A stretch of DNA of 64,000 nt. Origin: Corynebacterium glyciniphilum AJ 3170. Its GTDB lineage: Bacteria; Actinomycetota; Actinomycetes; Mycobacteriales; Mycobacteriaceae. The notes under the pieces were generated by a model that searched no databases, was not told where the DNA came from, and saw nothing but the letters and a program-made list of their open reading frames with translations. The position numbers were made by a program, and so were the translations under genes. How positions within the stretch are numbered: the stretch's first letter is position 1; each line of letters begins with the position of its first letter. Shown here piece by piece: positions 17,513-27,554 of the stretch. Location: NCBI RefSeq assembly GCF_000626675.1, contig NZ_CP006842.1, positions 3,224,001 to 3,288,000 on the forward strand. The letters run 5' to 3'.

Positions 17513-18952
17513 CTACGCGCCGCGTTTCACGGCGATCACCCAACCGGCGTCCCCGGCGGTCTCGAACTGGGTGACCTCGTGTCCGTCCGTCGCCGCCCAA
17601 CGCGGCAGCGCATCCGTCGCCTGGGTGCAGTCGAATTCAATGACGAGTTCTTCTCCGACGTTGATCCGCTTCATCGCGTCTTTCGCCTCGATCAGCGGGA
17701 ACGGGCACACAGCACCCAGGGTGTCCATCTTCCAACGCCCGTTGCCGAGGTCGGTGAGACTGCCCTTGTCAGCGGGGGACGAACCGACGACCCCCAGCGC
17801 GGAAGCATTCACGACTGGTGCGGTGAGCACGGCACTGCCTGACGTCCTGGTGCCGCCCGGGATCTCGGCCGCGGCAGGGGCGAGATCTCCGTCCACACGT
17901 CGGGACGGGCCGTCGTCCTGCGGGTTGTAGGGCTGGTCCGGCTTCAGCCAGATCTTCGCTGCCGCACCGACGCCGAGAGCAATAGCCACAATCGCAACCC
18001 ACCCCTGGTAGCTGAACAGTGATGTCTGGACCATACCGTTACCGACGGTGCAGCCACCGGCCCACACCGCGCCGACGCCCATCATCACGCCGCCCACGAC
18101 GGAGCGTACCGCCTGCCGTCCGTCCGGAACCCGGACCCGGAACTCGCCTGACACCTTGGCCGCGATGAAAGAACCGACGAGGATGCCGAGTACCAGCAGG
18201 ACGCCCCAGTTCCAGTTCGCCGGGTTCGCCGTGGTCAGCCAGGAGGCCAGATCCGCCGAGGGAGTGGTGATGCCGAGCCCGGAATTTCGTCCGGTGGCAG
18301 CCGACAGTGGCCAGGCGATCACGCCGATGACACCGATGACCGCAGCGGTGACGTAGAAGTGCCACGGCTTCTCGGTGAGGATGTGTGCCAGGCCAGTCTT
18401 CGTCGGAGCGAGGGTGGCCGGTTTCGGGACGGCACGGTCCTGCAGGACAAAACGACGTACCAACACCACAGTGACAGCGACGACGAGGAGAACAAATACC
18501 CACGGGCTGACGCCAAGGGTCTCGGGTACCGTCGTGGCGCCGACGGTGAACCCGCCGAGCCAGTCGTTCATGCCCGACAGTGGACCGTAGTTCATCGCCG
18601 CTGAGGACAACGCATACATTGCCAAGGCGATCCACGAGCCGACGAGCCCCTCCCCGGACCGGTACCAGGTGCCGGAGGCGCATCCGCCAGCCAGCACGAT
18701 GCCGAGGCCGAAGACGAAGCCGCCGATGATGACGGCCAGCGGAGCGAAATCGCTGACGACCGGGTCGATGACCCCGGCGCTCATCAGGGCGGTGAGCCCC
18801 ACAGCATGGACGGCGATGACGACCAGGAGCGCGGTCACCCCACGCCACGTCCACTGGGTGAAGATGTCGCGCAGGAAGCCGGTGACGCAGAACCGTCCGC
18901 GTTGCATGACGAAACCGAGGACGGCGCCGACGGCCAGTCCGGTGATGAGCAT
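17513..18952 (-). CDS. YeeE/YedE sulfur-compound transporter fused to a TusA-like domain
   Basis: The 479-residue protein fuses two parts. Residues 1-350 are a YeeE/YedE (TsuA-type) membrane transporter with the characteristic cysteines in RGRFCVTGF, LAGGCASGTWYRSGEG and WAGGCTVGNGMV. After a Gly/Pro linker, residues about 400-479 form a TusA sulfurtransferase domain with the CPFP motif (LGAVCPFPLIEAKDAMK). Known: YeeE imports thiosulfate and works with a separate TusA-like YeeD; fusion puts import and sulfur handling in one chain. Thiosulfate or a related sulfur species is the likely cargo. It is divergent from the TAP-like peptidase gene, with a 209-base gap. Confidence 0.9.
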   Translation of the reverse strand: MLITGLAVGAVLGFVMQRGRFCVTGFLRDIFTQWTWRGVTALLVVIAVHAVGLTALMSAGVIDPVVSDFAPLAVIIGGFVFGLGIVLAGGCASGTWYRSGEGLVGSWIALAMYALSSAAMNYGPLSGMNDWLGGFTVGATTVPETLGVSPWVFVLLVVAVTVVLVRRFVLQDRAVPKPATLAPTKTGLAHILTEKPWHFYVTAAVIGVIGVIAWPLSAATGRNSGLGITTPSADLASWLTTANPANWNWGVLLVLGILVGSFIAAKVSGEFRVRVPDGRQAVRSVVGGVMMGVGAVWAGGCTVGNGMVQTSLFSYQGWVAIVAIALGVGAAAKIWLKPDQPYNPQDDGPSRRVDGDLAPAAAEIPGGTRTSGSAVLTAPVVNASALGVVGSSPADKGSLTDLGNGRWKMDTLGAVCPFPLIEAKDAMKRINVGEELVIEFDCTQATDALPRWAATDGHEVTQFETAGDAGWVIAVKRGA

Positions 18953-19161
18953 AAGGTCCTCCCGTGAGATCTGCTGACGGACAGATCGGTCTGTTTGCGT
19001 GTGTGGACGCTACACGGAGTAGCGGCATCGGACAAGGGGTCGTACGTGGCGGCACCGTGCCCGGTCAGACCCCGAACCTCATCACGTCTGAGCTGTCATA
19101 TACATTTGATTCAGAATCCTCCCACGACGTTTCAGGAGAATCTGCGTCTTCGCGTTCCCGC

Positions 19162-20742
19162 ATGTCCGTCCTCGCCGTCCTGGCAGCCGTCGCGGTTACC
19201 GCCGGCGAGCTCCCACCAGCCCTGGCTGACACCACCACGTCCCGGGACATCACCTGGGAAGCCTGTCCCGACCAGGTCACCGTGGATACCGTGGAGTGCG
19301 GACGTATCGAGGTCCCGATGTACCACGCAGAACCGGACGGCGAACAGCTCTCCGTCGGCTTCGTCCGCGTCCCTGCCGGCGACCCTGACGCACGCAGGGG
19401 GACGCTGTTCGCCGTTCCCGGCGGCCCTGGGGACGATGCGTACACCCACATCGGCGCTCAGGACCACCTGCTCCAGTGGCCACAGGACATGAAGAACGAG
19501 TGGGACATGGTCGCCGTCCAACCACGTGGCCTTGTCGGCTCCACGCCTCTGGACTGTGACCACGAACCGACCGGCTGGGACCCGTTGCGCGCGAACCTCA
19601 CGGAATCGGCAGGCTATTTCCAGGCTGCTTGCGAGATCGGCACGCCCGGCTACACCGATTCGGTCAATACCTCGGAAATCGCACACGATCTCGACGATGT
19701 CCGTGCAGCCCTCGGCGAGAACACCGTCTCCGTCATGGGGGTGAGCTACGGGACCCACCTCGGATCCGCCTACTCGACCTTGTTCCCGGAGCACACCGAC
19801 AAACTCGTCCTCGATTCCGGGTCGGACCAGAAAAGAACCTGGGCAGGCACCCTCGATGATCAGACCGGCGGCTATACCGGTGCACTCCACGACTTCCCGG
19901 AATGGACCGCGGACAACAACGACGCCTACGGACTCGGTAAGACACCTCTGGAGGTGTACCGAGCCTGGTCACGGGTGATCGTGGAGGAATCCGGAACGAA
20001 TCCGACGGTGGTTCCGCCGCCGGCCCAGATCGGTGACCTGCCCGAAGGACTACAGTGGGCCGGTCAGCCCGCTGCGGACATCCTCACCGCAACAGGCCAG
20101 CCGCAGGCCCAACTGGAGAACCTGTTCCGCATGGTCAGCGCCCCTGGCGCGAGGCAATCTGCATCACCGACCCTGGCGGCTACACGCCAGGTTCTGCCAC
20201 AGCCGCAGTTCTGGGGAGAACTGGCAGAGATCATCAACGGCACCACACAGCTCCCCTCGCCGGAGGAGCAGATTGAAGCCCAAGCTGACGCTGACCCCGA
20301 GCTCCTAACCCAGGTGGAGACAGCCCAGGCCATGCAGTCCATGGTGATCTGCAACGAGAACCGGGTCGCTGCAGACCCCCTGAGAATCCCCGGGGCACTG
20401 TGGAACAACTTCGTCGAACAGGACGTCTTCTCCCTCCCCGGTGACACTGCCGCGGCAGGAATCAGCTGTGCTGGCATCGAGCCGAACGCTCCGGTCGTGG
20501 ACATCAACGGTGATGCCCTGGACGTCCGGCCGCTCCAGATCCAGGGCACCGGCGATCCACAGACCATCTACCGCACCCACCGGCCCATGGCGGAGGCGAT
20601 GAACAGTCACGTCATCAGCGTGGACGGGCCAGGTCACGCCCAGGTCGGCGTGGGCAACACGGATGTGGACGACACCGTCGTGGACTACCTGCGCACCGGC
20701 ACCACCGAGGTCACCGCCGCTCCGTCGCGACCGGTGGGATGA
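19162..20742 (+). CDS. Secreted TAP-like alpha/beta hydrolase (tripeptidyl aminopeptidase family)
   Basis: The 526-residue secreted serine hydrolase has a signal peptide (MSVLAVLAAVAVTAGELPPA, cleavage near ALA-DTT). The nucleophile is Ser195 in MGVSYGTHLGS, and the acid and base lie in QIQGTGDPQT and DGPGHAQVG of the C-terminal TAP-like domain. It probably releases short peptides from the N-terminus of proteins outside the cell. The ATG at 19162 is the only sensible start at a signal peptide, but its best ribosome site (AGGAG at 19134) is 23 bases upstream, and the residues just before Met (SRSR) would extend the n-region, so an upstream start is not excluded. A likely -10 (TATACA) lies near 19099. 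Confidence 0.85.
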   Translation: MSVLAVLAAVAVTAGELPPALADTTTSRDITWEACPDQVTVDTVECGRIEVPMYHAEPDGEQLSVGFVRVPAGDPDARRGTLFAVPGGPGDDAYTHIGAQDHLLQWPQDMKNEWDMVAVQPRGLVGSTPLDCDHEPTGWDPLRANLTESAGYFQAACEIGTPGYTDSVNTSEIAHDLDDVRAALGENTVSVMGVSYGTHLGSAYSTLFPEHTDKLVLDSGSDQKRTWAGTLDDQTGGYTGALHDFPEWTADNNDAYGLGKTPLEVYRAWSRVIVEESGTNPTVVPPPAQIGDLPEGLQWAGQPAADILTATGQPQAQLENLFRMVSAPGARQSASPTLAATRQVLPQPQFWGELAEIINGTTQLPSPEEQIEAQADADPELLTQVETAQAMQSMVICNENRVAADPLRIPGALWNNFVEQDVFSLPGDTAAAGISCAGIEPNAPVVDINGDALDVRPLQIQGTGDPQTIYRTHRPMAEAMNSHVISVDGPGHAQVGVGNTDVDDTVVDYLRTGTTEVTAAPSRPVG

Positions 20743-20745
20743 TCC

Positions 20746-21477
20746 TCAGTCCTTGACCTCGGTGGCGTGCAACTGGTCGTCCAGGTCTTCGGGATCGAGA
20801 TTCGCCGAAGAGAACGTCGACGTCAGCGGCAGGCGCAGGTCAAGGTCCGTACCCGGACACAGTTCGATCTTGCCCTCGGCGAGCGTGAAGTCCAGGACGT
20901 GCCCGCCCACGGTTCGGCCGTCGTCGATGAAGTGGACATGGCATCCCGGTACCGAGATCCCCTTCTCGAAGATCGGCGTGCGGAACCCCGCGATCACCCC
21001 GGACACATCGGTGAAATGCTGTTCTGCGTCGTCGCCCACCGCCTCGGTCATCGGCGGGTACGGCTTCGACTGCCGGACGACGGTGCGCGTGGTCACGTCG
21101 CTGAACCGTCCGGTGATGCGCACTGCGTACATGTAGTTCTCTGACGGTGTCATCTCGTCGATGAAGTCCGACAGTTCGGAACGCCGGATGTTCTCCGGGG
21201 CGCGACGACGAATCCGCGGCACGAAGTTGGTCGCCACCGCGTACGGGCTCCTCGCCTCCAGGTCGGCACGCACCGCGCTGCCATCGTGCCGCAGCTGGTA
21301 GCAGGTGCCGTCGATGATCACCATCTCGCCGTCAAGGGCATCAAAGGTGCCCAGCCCGAAGTTCCCCTTGCCGAGCAGTTCTCCGACGGTCATCTCACCG
21401 TCGTAGATGCCGTCCAGCAGAGCGGTCATCAGGGAGTTCTGGAAGATGGTGTGGCGGGTGACAGGACGGTCAGTCAT
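20746..21477 (-). CDS. Alpha-acetolactate decarboxylase
   Basis: The 243-residue cytoplasmic enzyme converts 2-acetolactate to acetoin, the overflow route from pyruvate. The family start HTIFQNSLMTALLDGIYDG and GNFGLGTFDALDGEM are clear, and the zinc-binding histidines lie in PGCHVHFIDD and GGHVLDF. The usual length is about 240 residues. The ATG at 21477 begins the conserved region; an ATG four codons upstream is possible. It lies 21 bases downstream of the glycerate kinase gene on the same strand. No acetolactate synthase is adjacent, so the substrate must come from another locus. Confidence 0.93.
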   Translation of the reverse strand: MTDRPVTRHTIFQNSLMTALLDGIYDGEMTVGELLGKGNFGLGTFDALDGEMVIIDGTCYQLRHDGSAVRADLEARSPYAVATNFVPRIRRRAPENIRRSELSDFIDEMTPSENYMYAVRITGRFSDVTTRTVVRQSKPYPPMTEAVGDDAEQHFTDVSGVIAGFRTPIFEKGISVPGCHVHFIDDGRTVGGHVLDFTLAEGKIELCPGTDLDLRLPLTSTFSSANLDPEDLDDQLHATEVKD

Positions 21478-21498
21478 GCGGCCCAGCATAACCGTGAT

Positions 21499-22656
21499 TC
21501 ACCGGTTGAGCCCTGTCCCGATCTCGAACCCGATGCGTTCCAGGATCGGCAGCGGATCGCGGAGGCACTTCTCCACGTCCGGCTCGTAGTCCACGAGGCT
21601 GTATACGGCGGTGAACAGGGCGCTGGCCTGGTCAGCATCAATCTGATTCTGCCCGCAGACAGCGACGACGGGGACATCGTTCTCCCGTGCGCGTTCAGCG
21701 ACTCCGGCCGGGGCCTTCCCGCTGAGCGTCTGTGCGTCAAGCCGACCCTCCCCTGTAATGACCAGGTCAGCGGTGCCGAGTGCACCGACAAGCCCGGTCT
21801 CCTCCAGAACAAGACCGACACCGGAGCGCATCTGCGCGCCCAGTAACCCCAGCGCCATGAATCCGAGACCACCGGCTGCACCCGCACCAGGAAGCTCGGC
21901 TGTCCCGGACATACCGAGCGCGTCCTCGACCACAGCGGCAAAACCCTGGACGGCACTGTCCACCTCGTCAATGTCCTCCGGTGCCAGACCTTTCTGCGGG
22001 CCGTAGACTGCCGCTGCCCCGTCCGGGCCGCACAGCGGGTTGCGGACATCGGAAGCGATAACGACCTCCACCTCCGCCAGCCGGGGATCCAGCCTGTCCA
22101 GGTCGACGGCGGCGATGGACGCCATGTCCCTGACCCGGGTGACCATGCCACCGGACGCATCCCGGAAAACAACGCCCAATGCTTCTGCCATGCCGGACCC
22201 CGCGTCCGTGGTGGCGCTCCCGCCGAGTCCGAGGATGATCCGCCCGACGCCCTCGTCGAGCGCGGCGATAATGAGGTCCCCGACGCCCCAGGACCCGGCC
22301 TGTCGGGCGGACTCGGGCGCGGGTACCTCGCCGTCGACCGAGACCATCTCCAGCCCGCAGGCGCGCGCGATCTCGATCACCGCAGTCCGGCGGCCACCGG
22401 TCAGGGGACCCACAGGGGCATCTTCCAGGCTGTACTCCGCCGACACCCACTCCCCGTCCACACCACGGACCATCGCAGTCCTGCGGTGGTATCCCAGGTC
22501 ATCGAAGACTTCCAGCGTGCCGTCACCGCCGTCAGCCAGCGGCAGCGCGACCGCGCGACAGCCCGAGAACTCCAGGCCCTTTGCAAGCGCCGCAGACACC
22601 TCACGCGAGGATGCCGACCCCTTGAACTTGTCGCAACAGATCAAGGCGGTCGGCAT
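21499..22656 (-). CDS. Glycerate kinase (GlxK/GarK family)
   Basis: The 385-residue enzyme phosphorylates D-glycerate, feeding glycerate into glycolysis. The N-terminal signature ALICCDKFKGSASSREVSAA and PLADGGDGTLEV are typical, followed by GLGGSATTDAGSGMAEALG and the C-terminal VITGEGRLDAQTLSGKAPAG. The length matches the family. It begins 22 bases after the end of pckG on the same strand, so it may be transcribed from the pckG promoter, which would link glycerate use to gluconeogenesis. Confidence 0.94.
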   Translation of the reverse strand: MPTALICCDKFKGSASSREVSAALAKGLEFSGCRAVALPLADGGDGTLEVFDDLGYHRRTAMVRGVDGEWVSAEYSLEDAPVGPLTGGRRTAVIEIARACGLEMVSVDGEVPAPESARQAGSWGVGDLIIAALDEGVGRIILGLGGSATTDAGSGMAEALGVVFRDASGGMVTRVRDMASIAAVDLDRLDPRLAEVEVVIASDVRNPLCGPDGAAAVYGPQKGLAPEDIDEVDSAVQGFAAVVEDALGMSGTAELPGAGAAGGLGFMALGLLGAQMRSGVGLVLEETGLVGALGTADLVITGEGRLDAQTLSGKAPAGVAERARENDVPVVAVCGQNQIDADQASALFTAVYSLVDYEPDVEKCLRDPLPILERIGFEIGTGLNR

Positions 22657-22678
22657 CAGCGAGGAAAACGCAGCAGAA

Positions 22679-24511
22679 TCAGGCCTTGGCGGCCTTGGCG
22701 TCCGAGACGCGCTGCTTCAGGGCGCGGAACTGCTCCCAGACCTCCTCAGGCACCTTGGGGCCGAGGAAGGTGAGGTACTCGTCGTTGTCCTCGATGTCGC
22801 TGGCCCACTGCTCCGGCGGTGCGGTCAGCGCGGTACGGATGTCCTCCTCCGGCTCGGTGACACCGTCCAGGTCGAGGTCCTCGTAGCGGGCGGTGTGGCC
22901 GACCACCGTCTCGTCCGCGCCCACCTTGCCCTCGATGCGCTCCACGATCCACTTGAGCACGCGGCTGTTCTCACCGAACCCGGGCCACAGGAAGCGGCCG
23001 TCGTCGCCACGGCGGAACCAGTTGACCAGGAAGACGTCCGGCATCTTGTCGCCGCCGCGCTTGCCCATGTCGATCCAGTGCTGCAGGTACTCACCGGCGT
23101 TGTAGCCGATGAAGGGCAGCATCGCCATCGGGTCGTGACGCAAGGTGCCGACGGCCCCTTCCTGAGCGGCGGTCTGACCGGAGGCCATCAGCGCACCGAC
23201 CATGGTGGCGTGCTCCCAGTCGTAGGTCTGGGAGACCAGCGGGACGGTGTCCGCACGGCGACCGCCGAAGAGGATGGCGTCGACCTTGACGCCCTTCCAG
23301 TCGTCGAACTCCGGTGCAGCGACCGGGCACTGGGCCAGCGGCACGCAGTAGCGGGAGTTGGGGTGGGCAGCCTTCTCGTCGGAGTCAGGCGTCCAGTCGT
23401 TGCCCTTCCAGTCGATGAGGTGCTCCGGTGTCTCGCCGCCGATGCCCTCCCACCAGATGTCACCGTCGTCAGTGAGCGCAACGTTGGTGAACAGGGTGTT
23501 CCCGGCCTCCATGGTCTCCATGGCGATCGGGTTGGAGCCGTAGCTGGTGCCCGGCGCGACGCCGAAGAAACCGTTCTCCGGGTTCACGGCGTAGAGGTGG
23601 CCGTCCTCACCGAACTTCAGCCAGGCAATGTCGTCCCCGACGACCTGCGCCTTCCAGCCCGGGACGGTCGGGGTGATCATGGCCAGGTTGGTCTTGCCGC
23701 AGGCGGACGGGAAAGCGCCGAGGATGTGGTAGTCCTTGCCCTCCGGGCTGGTCAGCTTGAGGATCAGCATGTGCTCGGCGAGCCAGCCCTCTTCCTTGGC
23801 CATGACCGAGGCGATGCGCAGGGCGTAGCACTTCTTGGCGAGGATGGCGTTTCCGCCGTAACCGGAACCGAAGGACCAGATCTCCTTGGTGTCCGGGAAC
23901 TGGGTGATGTACTTGGTGTCGTTGCAGGGCCACGGCACGTCCTGCTCACCGGGAGCCAGGGGTGCGCCGACGGAGTGCAGGCAGCGGACGAAGGCACCGT
24001 CCGTGCCGAGCTTGTCGAGGGCTTCCTGGCCCATGCGGGTCATGACACCCATGGAGAGTACGACATAAGCGGAGTCGGTGAGCTGGACGCCCAGCTTCGG
24101 CTCCGGGTCGCTGATCGGGCCCATGCAGAACGGCACGACGTACATGGTGCGCCCCCGCATCGAACCGGCGAAGTGCTCGGTCATCTCCTCCTTCATCGCC
24201 GCCGGCGGCGCCCAGTTGTTGGTGGGGCCGGCGCCTTCCTGCTTCTCGGAGCAGATGAAGGTACGGGACTCGACGCGGGCGACGTCCGCCGGGTTCGAGC
24301 GGGCGAGGAAGCTGTTCGGACGCTTCTCCTCGTTGAGCTTGGTCAGCGTGCCTGCCTCAACGAGTTCGCCGGTCAGGCGGTCCCACTCCTCGCGCGACCC
24401 GTCAACGAAGACCACGTTCTCCGGCTGAAAAAGTTCGACTGCCTCGGTAATCCAGGCGAGGAGTTCCTCGTGCTGGGTGGGTGGCTGGCCGACGAGCCCG
24501 GGGATGGTCAT
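22679..24511 (-). CDS. pckG: Phosphoenolpyruvate carboxykinase (GTP)
   Basis: The 610-residue GTP-dependent PEPCK converts oxaloacetate to phosphoenolpyruvate for gluconeogenesis. The P-loop is [13 protein letters not shown] and the catalytic-loop region [19 protein letters not shown] is present, with [11 protein letters not shown] as the conserved active-site segment. The start [13 protein letters not shown] follows the ribosome site CAGGAG. The upstream gap holds a 15-bp palindrome. In Corynebacterium, pck lies close to the trmB-MmpL block of the mycolate locus, as here. Confidence 0.97.
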   Translation of the reverse strand: MTIPGLVGQPPTQHEELLAWITEAVELFQPENVVFVDGSREEWDRLTGELVEAGTLTKLNEEKRPNSFLARSNPADVARVESRTFICSEKQEGAGPTNNWAPPAAMKEEMTEHFAGSMRGRTMYVVPFCMGPISDPEPKLGVQLTDSAYVVLSMGVMTRMGQEALDKLGTDGAFVRCLHSVGAPLAPGEQDVPWPCNDTKYITQFPDTKEIWSFGSGYGGNAILAKKCYALRIASVMAKEEGWLAEHMLILKLTSPEGKDYHILGAFPSACGKTNLAMITPTVPGWKAQVVGDDIAWLKFGEDGHLYAVNPENGFFGVAPGTSYGSNPIAMETMEAGNTLFTNVALTDDGDIWWEGIGGETPEHLIDWKGNDWTPDSDEKAAHPNSRYCVPLAQCPVAAPEFDDWKGVKVDAILFGGRRADTVPLVSQTYDWEHATMVGALMASGQTAAQEGAVGTLRHDPMAMLPFIGYNAGEYLQHWIDMGKRGGDKMPDVFLVNWFRRGDDGRFLWPGFGENSRVLKWIVERIEGKVGADETVVGHTARYEDLDLDGVTEPEEDIRTALTAPPEQWASDIEDNDEYLTFLGPKVPEEVWEQFRALKQRVSDAKAAKA

Positions 24512-24534
24512 GAAAACTCCTGACGAGATGTGTT

Positions 24535-24549
24535 TCAGAACTGTTCTGA
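24535..24549. promoter_or_regulatory. 15-bp palindrome in the pckG promoter
   Basis: TCAGAACTGTTCTGA has perfect 6-bp arms (TCAGAA/TTCTGA) 24 bases upstream of pckG. It may be an operator for a carbon-source regulator, as pck is carbon-regulated in corynebacteria; no regulator is identified. Confidence 0.4.
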
Positions 24550-24580
24550 GAGTTGATGAGGTCTTCTGCGTCTCACAAGA

Positions 24581-25105
24581 CTAACCCCAGTTCCCCCTGT
24601 CCACACATTCCCACCCGCGCGCGTCCCACGATCCACGTCCGTTTCCGGGGGTAGACGGGGGGACGTCAGCCACCCCGTCGTCTTGTCGTCCCAGTTCATC
24701 GGTGCGTTTACCCTGTTCCCGCGGTTCCTCGCCGAGCATACACTCCCCCGTACCGACACTCTCCGCTGTGATAGAAGACACATCTGTAGCCATCTCTGTT
24801 CCTCCCGCCGCGCCGTCCATACAGGCCTGACGACGCCACGACGACCATCCACCGTCGAAGGTGACCACCGACAAGGTGTCCACGCGACCGTCCCCGTCCG
24901 TGTCGGCGCAGATGGTCATCCCGGTGTCATCGGCCAAAGTGACCGACTCCTCCCCTGGCAGAACATGGGCCGCCGGTAGCCCGAACGTCTCGTCCCCCAG
25001 GTCCAGGAGCAACCCGAACTCAATCGGGCCCGGCCCCTCTCCCCCGACTACCACCGGATCCACCCCTGCCGCCCCGGGCAGCCCGATCTCGTCCCACCCG
25101 GTCAT
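24581..25105 (-). CDS. DUF6802 family protein with a calcium-loop-like motif
   Basis: The 174-residue protein begins MTGWDEIGLPGAAGV and contains an acidic loop DTDGDGRVD matching the DxDxDG pattern of EF-hand or dockerin-type Ca2+ sites. Gly/Trp-rich segments (FDGGWSSWRRQACMD) follow. Homologues in mycolate-containing actinobacteria are called DUF6802. It overlaps the upstream gene by four bases, so the pair is coupled. The C-terminal third is low-complexity and may be disordered. The function is unknown; there is no signal peptide. Confidence 0.7.
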   Translation of the reverse strand: MTGWDEIGLPGAAGVDPVVVGGEGPGPIEFGLLLDLGDETFGLPAAHVLPGEESVTLADDTGMTICADTDGDGRVDTLSVVTFDGGWSSWRRQACMDGAAGGTEMATDVSSITAESVGTGECMLGEEPREQGKRTDELGRQDDGVADVPPSTPGNGRGSWDARGWECVDRGNWG

Positions 25106-26046
25106 GACGCACCTCGGGGCAGCCGTCCGGCCACCGTCGGAACGGTAATACGCGCGACGACGTCCGTCACCGTCGCCGCCCAACGTCGACGAAGGGTTGC
25201 CGTCAGGCGCGCCGCCGCCTGCTCCCTACGTGCCACACGCCCGACCCACCACCGCACGGTTGCCGTCATGGCCATGACCACCACACCTGCCAGCGCCGCG
25301 ACCAGAACAGAATCGGTCACACGCAGCACACCCGCGACTGCGGCAAGACCGGCGCCCACCGCGGCAGCTCCGGTCACCGACCGGGACACCGTCGCCCGGG
25401 GCTGTGTGTCCGCAACTGGCACCGTGGACGCCTCCTCCACGTCCCGGGAACCGACTGGAGCGAGATGCGGCATCTCCACGCCCTGCTCCAGGACAGCAAC
25501 GCTCAGCCGTGCACGGAACAGCCTGTCCAACTCATCAGCCTCACCGGCCTCACCGACCTCACCGGCGCCGCCAATCCCCGGGGCATCCTGGTCGAGCAGC
25601 TCCGTGGCGATACGGTCCGCCGCGAGTCGCACAGCGATGCGCACCCGGTCGAGTCGGTCGGCGTCGGCACGGCGGGCATCCGCCTCCCACCGGTCCATGT
25701 CCACCCACATCCCGTCGATGACGTCGGCCAGGCCCACCAACGACCGTCGACCGGCATGCCCGTCAGCGCCCCAGGTGCAGTGCACCACACCAGCTTCGTC
25801 CGCGACATCCACCCCGTCCTGCGTATACACGACCACCACACCCATCGTGTCCCGGACAGCGCGAACAACCTCCATGTCGTCGGCCGTGACCACCGCCGAG
25901 GTGACGACGGCGACGACACCGTCGGCCTCACCGGGCCCGGCACCGGCGGTGAACCGACGCCCCGGGCGTCCGGCTGCCGTCCTGACACCTGCCGTAACCT
26001 GCTCGACGGCCCGCGCATCCGGACCGATCACAGAAATGACCGTCAC
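25102..26046 (-). CDS. Membrane protein with two central helices, function unknown
   Basis: The 314-residue protein has an N-terminal globular, Ala/Val-rich part (residues 1-200) that starts MTVISVIGPDARAVEQVTAG and looks like a Rossmann-type or P-loop-less domain. A hairpin of two transmembrane helices follows (about residues 225-265), then a basic C-terminal tail. It lies immediately upstream of the DUF6802 gene with a four-base overlap and is divergent from trmB, sharing a 48-base intergenic region. A gene of this type sits between pck and trmB in corynebacteria. I cannot name its activity. Confidence 0.7.
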   Translation of the reverse strand: MTVISVIGPDARAVEQVTAGVRTAAGRPGRRFTAGAGPGEADGVVAVVTSAVVTADDMEVVRAVRDTMGVVVVYTQDGVDVADEAGVVHCTWGADGHAGRRSLVGLADVIDGMWVDMDRWEADARRADADRLDRVRIAVRLAADRIATELLDQDAPGIGGAGEVGEAGEADELDRLFRARLSVAVLEQGVEMPHLAPVGSRDVEEASTVPVADTQPRATVSRSVTGAAAVGAGLAAVAGVLRVTDSVLVAALAGVVVMAMTATVRWWVGRVARREQAAARLTATLRRRWAATVTDVVARITVPTVAGRLPRGAS

Positions 26047-26094
26047 ACTTCCCCCTAGTTCCCTGTACCGCTGTGTTCTGCCACAATGTGAGGG

Positions 26095-26880
26095 ATGTCT
26101 ATTCCCGATAATCCCCCAGCACCGCGTTCGGGTGGCCGCGGCCGCCCCCTGCAGACCGAGTTTAACGACGGACGCGACTATCCGCGACTGGGTAGCTTCA
26201 GTTTCCGACGCGGTACCCTCACCGGCAACCAGGAGAACCTCTGGGAGGACAACTGGCCGTCACTGGGTATTGAGCTCACGGACGACCTGACCGACCCGAT
26301 CGACCTCGACGACTGGTTCGACCGCACCGGCTACGACACCATCGTCGAGGTCGGTTCCGGTACCGGCACGTCCACTGCGGCCATGGCGCCGCTGGAAGAG
26401 GACACCAATATCGTCGCGGTGGAGATCTACCGTCCCGGGTTGGCGAAACTCCTCGGAGCAGTTGTCCGCGGGGGGATCGGGAACGTCCGCATGGTCAAGG
26501 GTGACGGGGTCGAGGTGCTGCAGCGGCTCTTCGCCCCCGGCAGCCTCGCCGGGGTGCGCATCTACTTCCCCGACCCGTGGCCGAAAGCCCGGCATCACAA
26601 GCGTCGGATCATTCAGACGGGTACGCTGCACCTCATCGCCTCGCGTCTGCGTCCCGGCGGGATCCTGCACGTCGCCACGGACCACGCCGACTACGCCGAA
26701 TGGATTGATGAACTCGTTGAGGCGGAACCCGACCTGGAGTACCTCGGCTGGCCGGAGGATGAAGCGGAACGCAACCGCACCGTCCCGGTGCTGACCGACC
26801 GCCAGATCATCACAAAGTTCGAGGGTAAAGGGCTGGACAAAGACCACACCATCCGCGAGTACCTCTGGAGACGGCGATGA
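26095..26880 (+). CDS. trmB: tRNA (guanine46-N7-)-methyltransferase
   Basis: The 261-residue SAM-dependent enzyme makes m7G46 in the variable loop of tRNA. The SAM motif is [16 protein letters not shown] (about residues 83-98), and the family signature [15 protein letters not shown] is present. The C-terminal [13 protein letters not shown] and IREYLW match TrmB. The start ATG at 26095 gives the usual length with a Pro-rich N-terminal extension of about 20 residues. It overlaps the following NYN gene by four bases. Confidence 0.96.
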   Translation: MSIPDNPPAPRSGGRGRPLQTEFNDGRDYPRLGSFSFRRGTLTGNQENLWEDNWPSLGIELTDDLTDPIDLDDWFDRTGYDTIVEVGSGTGTSTAAMAPLEEDTNIVAVEIYRPGLAKLLGAVVRGGIGNVRMVKGDGVEVLQRLFAPGSLAGVRIYFPDPWPKARHHKRRIIQTGTLHLIASRLRPGGILHVATDHADYAEWIDELVEAEPDLEYLGWPEDEAERNRTVPVLTDRQIITKFEGKGLDKDHTIREYLWRRR

Positions 26881-27539
26881 GCGGCACGAACCCGCACAAC
26901 GAATCCCTGTCCTACAGCGGCCAGCCGGAGCAGTCTCCGGTGTATCTGCTGGTCTGGGATGCACCGAACATCGACATGGGTCTGGGTTCCCTGCTGGGGG
27001 GACGCCCGGACGCCGTGCACCGTCCCCGGTTCGACGCCGTCGGCCGCTGGCTGATCGACGTCGCCCGCGACGCCGTGCAGGACGGCGCCGTGCCGGCACC
27101 GGAGGCGACCGTGTTCACCAACGTCGCGCCCGGGTCGGCCGAACAGATCCGTGGCTGGGTCGATGCACTGCGCAACGTCGGTTTCGCCGTCTTCGCGAAA
27201 CCGAAACTCACCGAAGACTCGGACGTCGACCCGGACATGCTCGACCACATCCGGCGTCGGCGTGATGAAGGCGTGCTCGACGGCCTGGTAGTCGCCAGCG
27301 CCGACGGGCAGAACTTCCGCGAACTACTCGAGGAACTCGCGGAAGAGATCCCGGTGACCGTCCTCGGCTTCCACGAGCACGCGCACTGGGCCGTCGAACA
27401 TGAGACTCTGGATTTCCTCGACCTGGAGGACATCCCCGGGGTCTTCCGTGCGCCGCTGCCGCGTGTCAACCTCGACTCCCTGCCGGACGACGGTGCATGG
27501 CTCCAGCCGTACCGGCCTCTCTCCGCGCTGGTTCGCTGA
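26877..27539 (+). CDS. NYN-domain protein, putative RNase
   Basis: The 220-residue protein has an NYN (PIN-like) fold with the conserved acidic residues in [21 protein letters not shown] and VASADGQNF, consistent with a metal-dependent RNase. Homologues lie just upstream of the MmpL3-type transporter gene across mycolate-containing actinobacteria, and trmB is directly before it, so an RNA-related function is plausible. It overlaps trmB by four bases and ends 15 bases before the transporter. Its target is unknown. Confidence 0.85.
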   Translation: MSGTNPHNESLSYSGQPEQSPVYLLVWDAPNIDMGLGSLLGGRPDAVHRPRFDAVGRWLIDVARDAVQDGAVPAPEATVFTNVAPGSAEQIRGWVDALRNVGFAVFAKPKLTEDSDVDPDMLDHIRRRRDEGVLDGLVVASADGQNFRELLEELAEEIPVTVLGFHEHAHWAVEHETLDFLDLEDIPGVFRAPLPRVNLDSLPDDGAWLQPYRPLSALVR

Positions 27540-27554
27540 AAGGAGCCTTCTTAA

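Noticed and set aside
22040..24523. Long plus-strand open frame across glycerate kinase and pckG
   Set aside because: It covers two well-supported minus-strand genes and shows no domain; it is codon-position shadowing.
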